A model generated the notes under the pieces. That model had not been told where the DNA came from. It saw nothing but the letters and a program-made list of their open reading frames with translations, and ran no database searches. From Muriicola jejuensis (GTDB lineage Bacteria > Bacteroidota > Bacteroidia > Flavobacteriales > Flavobacteriaceae), in contig NZ_JAABOP010000001.1 in the NCBI RefSeq assembly GCF_010671595.1, forward strand, positions 930,001-994,000: a stretch of DNA of 64,000 bases. Reading direction: 5' to 3'. The position numbers were made by a program, and so were the translations under genes. Position 1 is the stretch's first letter. Every line of letters starts with the position of its first letter. Of this stretch, positions 38,976 through 46,542 are shown piece by piece.

Positions 38976-38983
38976 TATATTTG
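38976..38983 (+). promoter_or_regulatory. -7 box of the metal-efflux operon
   Basis: TATATTTG, an exact TAnnTTTG match, 17 nt before the ATG at 39001. It rules out the longer reading frame that begins at 38959. Confidence 0.6.
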
Positions 38984-39000
38984 AATTAAGAGTGATTGGT

Positions 39001-39399
39001 ATGAAACTGCTTTCGACCCTATCCGCAATTCTCATCCTGTTCCAAAGTTTGAATATCAGCCTTGGAGAGCTATCACGCTTAGATGAGTTCCTGGAGCACG
39101 CCTCTTTCCACAAGGAACAATACGGGGACAACCTTTTTGTTTTTATTTCCAAGCATTACGGTGAACTGAAGGCCGAACACGAGAAGAACCATCAGGAAGA
39201 ACAAGGCGATCACGAAAAGTTGCCTTTTCAACAGCAGTGTTGTACACATCACGCAGCAAATGCCTACGTACTGTTTTCCTCTGCCCAGGATAAGCAAAAG
39301 GTCGACACAGAGCCCGAAAAGGGAGAGGCATTCTATTATCTTCAAACCGATTACTCAGGATTCAGATCCGGTATCTTTCAGCCGCCCAAAAAGGCCTGA
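39001..39399 (+). CDS. Small exported His/Cys-containing protein upstream of the metal pump
   Basis: 132 residues from ATG 39001. A signal peptide (MKLLSTLSAILILFQSLNIS) is followed by a hydrophilic domain rich in Glu, His and Lys (HASFHKEQYGDN, HEKNHQEEQGDHEK) and the cluster QQQCCTHHAANAY. The arrangement suggests metal binding in the periplasm. Proteins of this kind precede czcA/cusA-type genes in Flavobacteriaceae, but they have no name. It is the first gene of the efflux operon, followed after 110 bp by the pump gene. The function is inferred from context only. Confidence 0.7.
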   Translation: MKLLSTLSAILILFQSLNISLGELSRLDEFLEHASFHKEQYGDNLFVFISKHYGELKAEHEKNHQEEQGDHEKLPFQQQCCTHHAANAYVLFSSAQDKQKVDTEPEKGEAFYYLQTDYSGFRSGIFQPPKKA

Positions 39400-39509
39400 T
39401 CACAAGACTTGTCGGGTGAGGACCTTCCGGCCTGCCCTGTTTTTCAAGAACCTTCATCTTTTTTTCCCTCCTAAGGGGGATTGACGCATTTGCAATAATT
39501 CAGCACATC

Positions 39510-42500
39510 ATGCTATCATCCATTATTAATTTCAGTATCAGGAACAAATTCCTGGTATTCCTTCTGGTACTTCTCAATATAGGTTACGGGCTGTTCTCCC
39601 TGATACAGATCCCCGTTGGGGCGGTACCCGATGTGACGAACAACCAGGTGCAGGTGATCACTACTTCCACAAGCCTGTCTACCCGTGAAATGGAAAAATT
39701 CATCACCTATCCGGTTGAACTGGAAATGGTGAACCTGCCGGGCGTTAAAGAGATCAGATCTGTATCCAAATTCGGTCTGTCCGTGGTGACCATCGTTTTT
39801 GAAGATGACATGGGGACCTACCTGCCCAGACAACTGATTGCGGAGAAGATCAAATCGGCCTCCGAAAAGATCCCGGAAGGATTCGGAAACCCGGAAATGG
39901 GACCTATAACCACCGGGCTTGGCGAGATCTACCAGTACACCCTCGAAATGGAACCGGCATACAAAGGGAAGTATACCTCTGCAGACCTTCGCACCATTCA
40001 GGATTGGATCGTCAAAAGACAGCTTTCGGGTATACCCGGCGTAGTGGAAGTCAACACCTGGGGGGGCAAACTGAAGCAATACGAAATTGCCATTGACACC
40101 CGCAAGCTCAATGCGATGGAAATTTCGGCAGGGGATGTTTTCTCAGCGCTGGAAAAGAACAACAGTGTTACCGGAGGGGGCTATATTGAAAAGGAAAACC
40201 AGGCGTATTTTATCAGAGGGGAAGGCCTGGTCGGTTCTCTGGAAGATATCCGTTCCATTGTCGTGGACAACAAGGATGGGACCCCCATTTTGATCAAAGA
40301 CATTGCCGAGGTGGGCTTTGGCAGCGCTGTGCGATTTGGCGCAATAACCGGAAACGGGGAAGGGGAAAAGGTACTCGGGCAGGTGATGATGCTTAAGGAT
40401 GCCAATTCCAAAAAGGTGATCGAAGCCGTGAAGACCAGGGTGACTGAGATCTCCCCTTCCCTGCCGGAGGGGATCTATATCAATCCCTTCCTGGACAGGA
40501 GTGAACTCATAGGCAGGACCACCAGTACGGTCATAGAGAACCTGATTTTCGGTTGTCTCATCGTGGTGTTCGTCGTCGTCCTGCTTCTGGGCAATTTCAG
40601 ATCCGGCCTGGTAGTAGCCTCTGTCATTCCTCTGAGCCTTCTTTTCGCCCTTTCCATGATGTATATCTTCGGGATAGACGCCAACCTGATGAGCCTCGGG
40701 GCCATCGATTTTGGAATCATCATCGACGGGGCAGTCATCATTGTGGAGTACACGGCGTACCAGATCACCAAAAAGAGGTCGGAGCTTCTCAACCTCAAAA
40801 ATGAGGAACGAAGCGAGTTCAAAGATGAGGTCGCAGCAGAAGCAGGAGCCAAGATGATGAACTCCGCTATTTTCGGGCAACTGATCATCCTGATCGTCTT
40901 TATCCCTATTCTTTCCCTGAGCGGAGTGGAAGGCAAGATGTTCCGGCCTATGGCGCTTACCTTCAGTTTTGCCCTGATAGGAGCCATCATCCTCTGTCTG
41001 ACCTATGTCCCCGTGATTTCCTCCCTCCTGTTGAAACCGGCCAGGGCGGAAGGTAGGGATTTTGCAGGCCGACTAATGAAAAAACTGATGTCCTGGTATG
41101 AGCCTACCTTGCACTGGGCTTTACAGAGGAAAAAACTGGTCCTGGGTGCGGCCGGCAGTCTATTGGTATTCGCGATTATTATATTCTCCACCATGGGTGG
41201 GGAGTTCGTTCCTACCCTCGATGAAGGGGATTTTGTCATCCAACCGATCCTGAAGACCGGAACCTCCCTGAGTGAGACGATAGAGACCACCACACAGATA
41301 GAAAAGATCCTCCTGAAGGAATTTCCGGAAGTCAAACAGGTGGTCACGCGGATCGGGGCTGCCGAAGTGCCCACAGACCCCATGTCTATGGAAGAAAGCG
41401 ATGTGATCATCATCCTTCATCCCAAAAACACCTGGACGTCTGCAAGGTCTAAGGACGAACTTGCCGAGAAGTTTAAGGAGGCTTTGCTGGTCATCCCGGG
41501 CATCGAAATAGAGTTCACCCAGCCCATTGAAATGAGATTCAACGAATTGATCACCGGAGTTCGCGCCGATATTGCCATAAAGGTCTTCGGAGAGGACCTC
41601 GACATCCTCCTGAAGAAAGGAGAGGAGATCAGGGAACTGATCAAAGATGTGGAGGGGGCTGCAGATATTACCGTGGAGAAGATCGCGGGACTTCCCCAGA
41701 TGAACGTGTCCTACGACCGTTCCAGGATCGCCCGTTTCGGACTAAATATCGAGGACTTAAACAAAATGGTTTCTGCAGGTTTTTCTGGGAGCACCGTAGG
41801 TAGTGTTTTTGAGGGGGAGAAAAAGTTTGACCTGGTCGTGCGTCTTAAAGAGTCTCAGAGACGAGGGATAGAGGACCTCAAAAACTTGTACATCGATGTC
41901 CCATCAGGCGGAAAAATCCCTCTCTCCCAAGTAGCTGATATCACGTACCAGAAGGAAGCGGCCAAGATCTCCAGGGATAACAGCAGGAGGAGGATAGTGG
42001 TAGGGATCAACGTCCGCAACAGGGATCTGCAATCTGTGGTGGATGACGTCCGGATGCTGATCGAAAGAGACATTTCGCTCCCTGTAGGATATACTTTAAG
42101 CTACGGAGGGCAATTCGAGAATCTGCAAAGTGCAAAGGCGCGTTTGAAAATAGCGGTACCTATCGCCCTGCTGCTCATCTTTGTCCTACTCTACTTCACT
42201 TTCAACTCCCTGAGAGAGGCAATCCTGATCTACTCCGCCATCCCATTGGCTGCTATAGGAGGGGTCTTCCTGCTTTGGATAAGGGATATGCCTTTTAGTA
42301 TTTCCGCTGGGATCGGCTTTATCGCCCTTTTCGGTATAGCGGTTCTCAACGGGATCGTCCTCATTGAACATTTTAAAGAATTGAAAACCAAAGGATTAAC
42401 GGATATGGAAACTCTGATAAAACAGGGGACAAAGGACAGGCTCCGGCCCGTATTGCTTACCGCATCAGCCGCCGCTCTTGGGTTTCTTCCCATGGCGATC

Positions 42501-43841
42501 TCCACCAACGCCGGGGCGGAGGTACAGCGGCCACTGGCAACGGTGGTCATAGGCGGACTCGTATCGGCCACTCTTCTCACCCTGGTTGTACTCCCCGTAC
42601 TCTACTGCATGTTCGAAAAGGTCAGCTCGGGCAAGTTGAAAAGAAGGGGGCGCTTTAAAAAATCCCTTGGTGTGCTGATCATACTTTTCTCCATCTCCGT
42701 TCAAGGACAATCGGCCCCGAGGGATCTGGACGGGCTGATCCCAATCGCCCTGGAGAATAACGCAGGGCTCAATGCTTCCTGGCTTCGCTATGAACGATCC
42801 GAGGTCCTCAAAGGAACGGCCTTTGAATTTGACAAAACCGAGATCTATTACACCTATAACGAGAACAATTTAGCCGTCAACGGATTTCCCGTGGACGTGT
42901 TTGGGATCAGGCAGGATTTCCTTTTCCCTTCGGTCTATGGGGCCAGGCGTAAGGTCCAAAAAACAGTGGCTGCCATGGAAAAAGACGCCCATGAGGTCCG
43001 GAAAAAAAATCTCATAAGGGACCTTGCCAGTGCTTATTATGAATATCAGGTACGCCTTGAAAAAGAACTGATCTACACAAGGCTTGACAGTATCTACAGG
43101 AATTTTGACTACGCGGCCGGACGGCGATTTGAACTGGGGGAAACTAATTACCTGGAAAAAATAACCGCCTCCTCCAAGCAGCGGCAAGTGGCCATTCAAA
43201 AAGACAAGGCGGCAGAGGAAGTCGAACTGGCATTAAAAGCGCTACTACAAATCTTGCAAGCCGGGGATACCATTGAGATCTTACGGGAACCCTACAGGAA
43301 AGTAGAATTGGTGGAACCCAGCCTGCAAGACCTGCCGGAAATGACCCTTTACAGGGATAAGGCCTTAATGCTGAAGGCGGAGAACCAGTTGGAAAAGCAA
43401 AGGCTGTTGCCCGATATTGCACTGGAGTACTTCCAGGGCTCCAATGAAACCCTGGACGGAAACCTGAACGGTTATCTGCTCGGACTTAAAATACCTGTTT
43501 TCTTCTCGGGACAGGCCTCCAGAATAAAGGCCTCCTCCCTCGAAAAGCAGGCCTTCGATTCGGAATCCGCGGAATACGAAATCCTCCTTCGCACCAGGCT
43601 GGAATCCCTGAAAGCGACCCTTCTCCAAAACCGTAAGGCTCTGTCTTATTACGAGAAGGAAGGCAAAGATCTGGCCAATGAGATCCTGAGAACCGCGATC
43701 AGTAGCTTCAAAAACGGGGAAATCGACTTTTTTCAGTACATACAAAGCCTCGAAAATGCCTATGGAATACTGCTGAATTATCTCGACAGTCTCAACGATT
43801 ACAACCAGACGATCATCAATATCAATTATCTAACCCTTTAA
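39510..43841 (+). CDS. CzcA-type RND metal efflux pump fused to a TolC-type domain
   Basis: 1443 residues. Residues 1-~1045 are a complete heavy-metal RND pump with 12 membrane helices. The TM4 motif DFGIIIDGAVIIVEY places Asp400, Asp406 and Glu413 with the spacing known from CzcA, which favours divalent Zn/Co/Cd over Cu/Ag. Residues ~1050-1068 (KSLGVLIILFSISVQGQS) look like an internal signal peptide, and ~1070-1443 form an outer membrane factor of the TolC family with long coiled helices. Such RND-OMF fusions occur in Bacteroidetes. The fused part can only reach the outer membrane if it is cut at the internal signal. The adaptor gene follows 11 bp later. Confidence 0.92.
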   Translation: MLSSIINFSIRNKFLVFLLVLLNIGYGLFSLIQIPVGAVPDVTNNQVQVITTSTSLSTREMEKFITYPVELEMVNLPGVKEIRSVSKFGLSVVTIVFEDDMGTYLPRQLIAEKIKSASEKIPEGFGNPEMGPITTGLGEIYQYTLEMEPAYKGKYTSADLRTIQDWIVKRQLSGIPGVVEVNTWGGKLKQYEIAIDTRKLNAMEISAGDVFSALEKNNSVTGGGYIEKENQAYFIRGEGLVGSLEDIRSIVVDNKDGTPILIKDIAEVGFGSAVRFGAITGNGEGEKVLGQVMMLKDANSKKVIEAVKTRVTEISPSLPEGIYINPFLDRSELIGRTTSTVIENLIFGCLIVVFVVVLLLGNFRSGLVVASVIPLSLLFALSMMYIFGIDANLMSLGAIDFGIIIDGAVIIVEYTAYQITKKRSELLNLKNEERSEFKDEVAAEAGAKMMNSAIFGQLIILIVFIPILSLSGVEGKMFRPMALTFSFALIGAIILCLTYVPVISSLLLKPARAEGRDFAGRLMKKLMSWYEPTLHWALQRKKLVLGAAGSLLVFAIIIFSTMGGEFVPTLDEGDFVIQPILKTGTSLSETIETTTQIEKILLKEFPEVKQVVTRIGAAEVPTDPMSMEESDVIIILHPKNTWTSARSKDELAEKFKEALLVIPGIEIEFTQPIEMRFNELITGVRADIAIKVFGEDLDILLKKGEEIRELIKDVEGAADITVEKIAGLPQMNVSYDRSRIARFGLNIEDLNKMVSAGFSGSTVGSVFEGEKKFDLVVRLKESQRRGIEDLKNLYIDVPSGGKIPLSQVADITYQKEAAKISRDNSRRRIVVGINVRNRDLQSVVDDVRMLIERDISLPVGYTLSYGGQFENLQSAKARLKIAVPIALLLIFVLLYFTFNSLREAILIYSAIPLAAIGGVFLLWIRDMPFSISAGIGFIALFGIAVLNGIVLIEHFKELKTKGLTDMETLIKQGTKDRLRPVLLTASAAALGFLPMAISTNAGAEVQRPLATVVIGGLVSATLLTLVVLPVLYCMFEKVSSGKLKRRGRFKKSLGVLIILFSISVQGQSAPRDLDGLIPIALENNAGLNASWLRYERSEVLKGTAFEFDKTEIYYTYNENNLAVNGFPVDVFGIRQDFLFPSVYGARRKVQKTVAAMEKDAHEVRKKNLIRDLASAYYEYQVRLEKELIYTRLDSIYRNFDYAAGRRFELGETNYLEKITASSKQRQVAIQKDKAAEEVELALKALLQILQAGDTIEILREPYRKVELVEPSLQDLPEMTLYRDKALMLKAENQLEKQRLLPDIALEYFQGSNETLDGNLNGYLLGLKIPVFFSGQASRIKASSLEKQAFDSESAEYEILLRTRLESLKATLLQNRKALSYYEKEGKDLANEILRTAISSFKNGEIDFFQYIQSLENAYGILLNYLDSLNDYNQTIININYLTL

Positions 43842-43852
43842 CGAATACGACT

Positions 43853-44992
43853 ATGTCCCTGAGAACAATAAGCCTCCATATCGCCCTTCTGACAGCGATC
43901 CTGACCGGCTGTAAGCAAAAGGATCAGGAAGCCGGGGAGGCTGGAAAATCCCCTGGAAGGACGATCACTATTTCAGAAGAACAGTTTGAAAATGCCAAAA
44001 TGCAACTCTCTTCACCGGAAGAACGGTCGTTCCCAAGATCCGTGCAAGCTACGGGAATGATTGACGTACCCCCTCAAAACCGGGCCGTGGTCAGTGCCTT
44101 CATGGGAGGCTACATCAGGGAGACCCCTTTGCTTGTAGGCGATCAGGTGAGGAAAGGACAATCGTTGGTCGTCCTCGAAAATCCGGAATTCATCACTCTC
44201 CAGCAGGATTTCCTGGAAGTCGGACAACAGCTGAGATTCATGCAGGCCGATTATGAGAGGCAAAAACAGCTGGTAGCTGAAAATATATCCTCCCAGAAGA
44301 ATTTCCTGAAAGCGGAAAGCGATTACAAGGGGAAATTGGCGCAGTACAACGCCCTCAGGGAAAAACTGAAGATGCTGAATTTTTCTATTCCCAGTGTGGA
44401 AGGGGGATTTATTAGCTCTACAGCGACCCTCTATTCCCCTATTTCAGGCAGTATCACTTCGATGAATGTCTCCAAGGGGATGTACGTCTCTCCTTCTGAT
44501 GAGATCCTGGAGATCACGGATAATGACCACATCCACCTTGAACTGAAAGTGTTTGAGAAAGACATTATGAAACTCAGCAAGGAGCAGCATATCCAGTTCG
44601 TCATCCCGGAAGCTTCCCCTGAAGTCTTTGAGGCCCGGGTTTACCTCATCGGTGCTCACATAGACGAGAATCGAACCGTAAAAGTGCACGCACATCTAAA
44701 GGAAGAGGACCACCACAGATTCCTGACAGGGATGTTCGTGGAAGCAGAGATCATAACTTCCCAGGACACACATCCCTCCTTGCCTGAGTCGGCCCTCGTT
44801 GAGATAGAGGATACGGTTTACGCACTGAGATTAAAGGAAAAGAATGCCGGGGGATATATATTCGAGAAAGTTCAGGTAAAGGTCGGACAGAGATATCAGG
44901 GGTATGCCGCCCTGGAGTTTGAGGATCCTGCCGAAATAGGCGAAACCTATTTGACCGAAGGGGCCTTTTCACTTCTGTCCGGTGATCTGTAG
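43853..44992 (+). CDS. Periplasmic adaptor of the metal RND pump (CzcB/CusB type)
   Basis: 379 residues. Lipoprotein signal with lipobox ILTGC (Cys20). The chain shows a membrane-proximal strand region, a barrel-sandwich half (PPQNRAVVSAFMGGYIRETP, LVGDQVRKGQSLVVLENPEF), a helical hairpin of about 90 residues (DYERQKQLVAENISSQKNF), the second half (ATLYSPISGSITSMNVSKG) and a beta-barrel end. It links the pump and the outer membrane channel. It is the last gene of the operon; its stop is 7 bp from the convergent ZIP gene. The sequence HLKEEDHHRFLTGMF carries His residues that may aid metal capture. Confidence 0.9.
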   Translation: MSLRTISLHIALLTAILTGCKQKDQEAGEAGKSPGRTITISEEQFENAKMQLSSPEERSFPRSVQATGMIDVPPQNRAVVSAFMGGYIRETPLLVGDQVRKGQSLVVLENPEFITLQQDFLEVGQQLRFMQADYERQKQLVAENISSQKNFLKAESDYKGKLAQYNALREKLKMLNFSIPSVEGGFISSTATLYSPISGSITSMNVSKGMYVSPSDEILEITDNDHIHLELKVFEKDIMKLSKEQHIQFVIPEASPEVFEARVYLIGAHIDENRTVKVHAHLKEEDHHRFLTGMFVEAEIITSQDTHPSLPESALVEIEDTVYALRLKEKNAGGYIFEKVQVKVGQRYQGYAALEFEDPAEIGETYLTEGAFSLLSGDL

Positions 44993-44999
44993 CAGGGTA

Positions 45000-45815
45000 C
45001 TAGCCCAGGCCTACATCCAGGGCCATCATGATGATGAACCCACCTATGAACCCCATGGTGGCCACATCGGTATATTTGTCCTGCTGGGTCTCGGGAATTA
45101 CCTCTTCCACCACCACGAAGATCATCGCACCGGCTGCAAAGGAAAGGGCATAAGGCAAAATAGGCTGAAAAGTGAGTACGGCCCAGGCCCCGAGAACGGC
45201 AGCGATGGGCTCTACGGCAGCAGAAGCCTGCCCATAAAGAAAACTTTTAGTCCGACTAAGGCCTTGCCTGCGGAGCGGCATCGCCACAGCGAAGCCTTCC
45301 GGGAAATTCTGCAAACCAATTCCCAGGGCCAGGGCAACCGCCAAACCGATGTTGACCCCTTCGAACCCGGCGGCGACCCCTCCGAACATGACCCCTACGG
45401 CAAGACCTTCCGGAATATTGTGAAGGGTTATGGCGAGGGTTAATAAGGTGGTCCTGTGCCAGGGGGTTTTGATCCCTTCGGATTGTTTGAAGTTGATGTG
45501 TACATGGGGCAAAACCTTGTCGAGCCCAAAAATGAATGCAGCCCCCAGCAAAAATCCTACGGCTGCCGGAATAACCTTGACAAATCCGGTTCCGGGGCTC
45601 ATTTCGATACCGGGGGCGAGCAGGCTCCAGAAACTTGCCGCTACCATGACCCCTCCGGTAAATCCGAGCATCCCGTCCAATACGGCCCGGTTCATGGTCT
45701 TGAAGAAGAACACGAGGGAAGCGCCGGCCGCAGTGAGGCCCCAGGTGAACAACGTAGCGTACAAAGCCCCCAATATAGGGTTGATCGATTCAAAATACGA
45801 GATTACCTGTTCCAT
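45000..45815 (-). CDS. ZIP family metal transporter (GufA-like)
   Basis: 271 residues from the ATG at 45815 (longer frames run through the upstream regulator). Eight hydrophobic helices carry the ZIP signatures HNIPEGLAVGVMFGG and QNFPEGFAVAMPLR in helices 4 and 5, the binuclear metal site of ZIPs. A His-containing loop (LPHVHINF) precedes them. It imports divalent metal (Zn, Fe or Mn) across the inner membrane. Its ATG overlaps the stop of the DtxR-family gene (TAATG), so the two are translationally coupled and the regulator probably controls its own transporter. Confidence 0.93.
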   Translation of the reverse strand: MEQVISYFESINPILGALYATLFTWGLTAAGASLVFFFKTMNRAVLDGMLGFTGGVMVAASFWSLLAPGIEMSPGTGFVKVIPAAVGFLLGAAFIFGLDKVLPHVHINFKQSEGIKTPWHRTTLLTLAITLHNIPEGLAVGVMFGGVAAGFEGVNIGLAVALALGIGLQNFPEGFAVAMPLRRQGLSRTKSFLYGQASAAVEPIAAVLGAWAVLTFQPILPYALSFAAGAMIFVVVEEVIPETQQDKYTDVATMGFIGGFIIMMALDVGLG

Positions 45816-46474
45816 TATTCCAGTTCCTGTGTCACAATGAGATTTGAAGCGATAGCATGAGATAACTGAAGATTTCGGTTGCCGATCCGAACACTTATGG
45901 AATCGTCGAAATCCTCCTTCTCCATGACGTATATACGATCCCCTAAGGCGATCTCGTTCTTGTCGAGATACCGCAGGAAGGAACTGGATGAATCCCGCAC
46001 TCCGATACAAATCCCGGAGGCATTGATATCCAAATTGCTGAGAAGTTTCGAATTTCGGGATTCCACGTCCCCGTTCCTGTCGGGGATGGGATCACCATGC
46101 GGATCTACCTTGGGATAGGAAAGGAAGCGGTCGAGTTCATCGATCAGTTTTTCACTTTGAATATGCTCGAGTTGTTCGGCTATCTCGTGAACCTCGTCCC
46201 AGGTAAAGTTCATTTTTTCTACCAGAAAGGTCTCCCATAACCGGTGTTTCCTGATGATCATAAGCGCCTTATGCCTTCCCTTTTCACTGAGGTTCACCCC
46301 CTGGTACTTCCTGTAATTCAAGTACCCTTTTTCTGCAAGGCGTTTTACCATATCCGTCACAGAGGAAGGCTTGGTTTGCATTTCCTCCGCGATGGCGTTG
46401 GTGGAGATCACCCCGGGATTCTGTCGGCCCAGATGGTAGATGGCCTTCAGGTAATTCTCTTCTGACTGCGTCAT
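45815..46474 (-). CDS. DtxR-family metal-dependent transcriptional regulator
   Basis: 219 residues from ATG 46474 (MTQSEENYLKAIYHLG, the usual family start). A winged HTH (VISTNAIAEEMQTKPSSVTDMVKRLAEKGYLNY) is followed by the metal-binding dimerisation domain (HRLWETFLVEKMNFTWDEVHEIAEQLEHI) and a C-terminal FeoA/SH3-like domain (IALGDRIYVMEKED, SVRIGNRNLQLSHAIA). The ligand set is closer to MntR/IdeR-like Bacteroidetes regulators; the metal is not clear. The minus-strand box TATTTTTG (46491-46498) is an exact -7 match about 17 nt before the ATG. The dyad at 46523-46538 lies just upstream and is a likely operator. Confidence 0.92.
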   Translation of the reverse strand: MTQSEENYLKAIYHLGRQNPGVISTNAIAEEMQTKPSSVTDMVKRLAEKGYLNYRKYQGVNLSEKGRHKALMIIRKHRLWETFLVEKMNFTWDEVHEIAEQLEHIQSEKLIDELDRFLSYPKVDPHGDPIPDRNGDVESRNSKLLSNLDINASGICIGVRDSSSSFLRYLDKNEIALGDRIYVMEKEDFDDSISVRIGNRNLQLSHAIASNLIVTQELE

Positions 46475-46490
46475 ATACTTTTCAATAGAA

Positions 46491-46498
46491 CAAAAATA
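46491..46498 (-). promoter_or_regulatory. -7 box of the dtxR-zip operon
   Basis: TATTTTTG on the minus strand, an exact TAnnTTTG match, 16 nt before the ATG at 46474. Confidence 0.6.
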
Positions 46499-46522
46499 CA
46501 TTTTTATTTGTAAAAACATATT

Positions 46523-46538
46523 TTTAGATTTGTCTAAA
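46523..46538. promoter_or_regulatory. Dyad operator between dtxR and the TonB receptor
   Basis: TTTAGA-tttg-TCTAAA, a 6-bp perfect inverted repeat. It includes TAGATTTG (46525-46532), an exact -7 box for the rightward TonB receptor gene, and lies in the -33 zone of the leftward dtxR promoter. A bound repressor would close both. The form is like operators of DtxR/MntR proteins. Confidence 0.6.
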
Positions 46539-46542
46539 TTTT

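Noticed and set aside
39510-43841. CusA (Cu/Ag) assignment of the RND pump
   Set aside because: The TM4 motif DFG-x3-DGA-x3-VE is of CzcA type with two Asp and one Glu, unlike the CusA pattern, so divalent cations are more likely.
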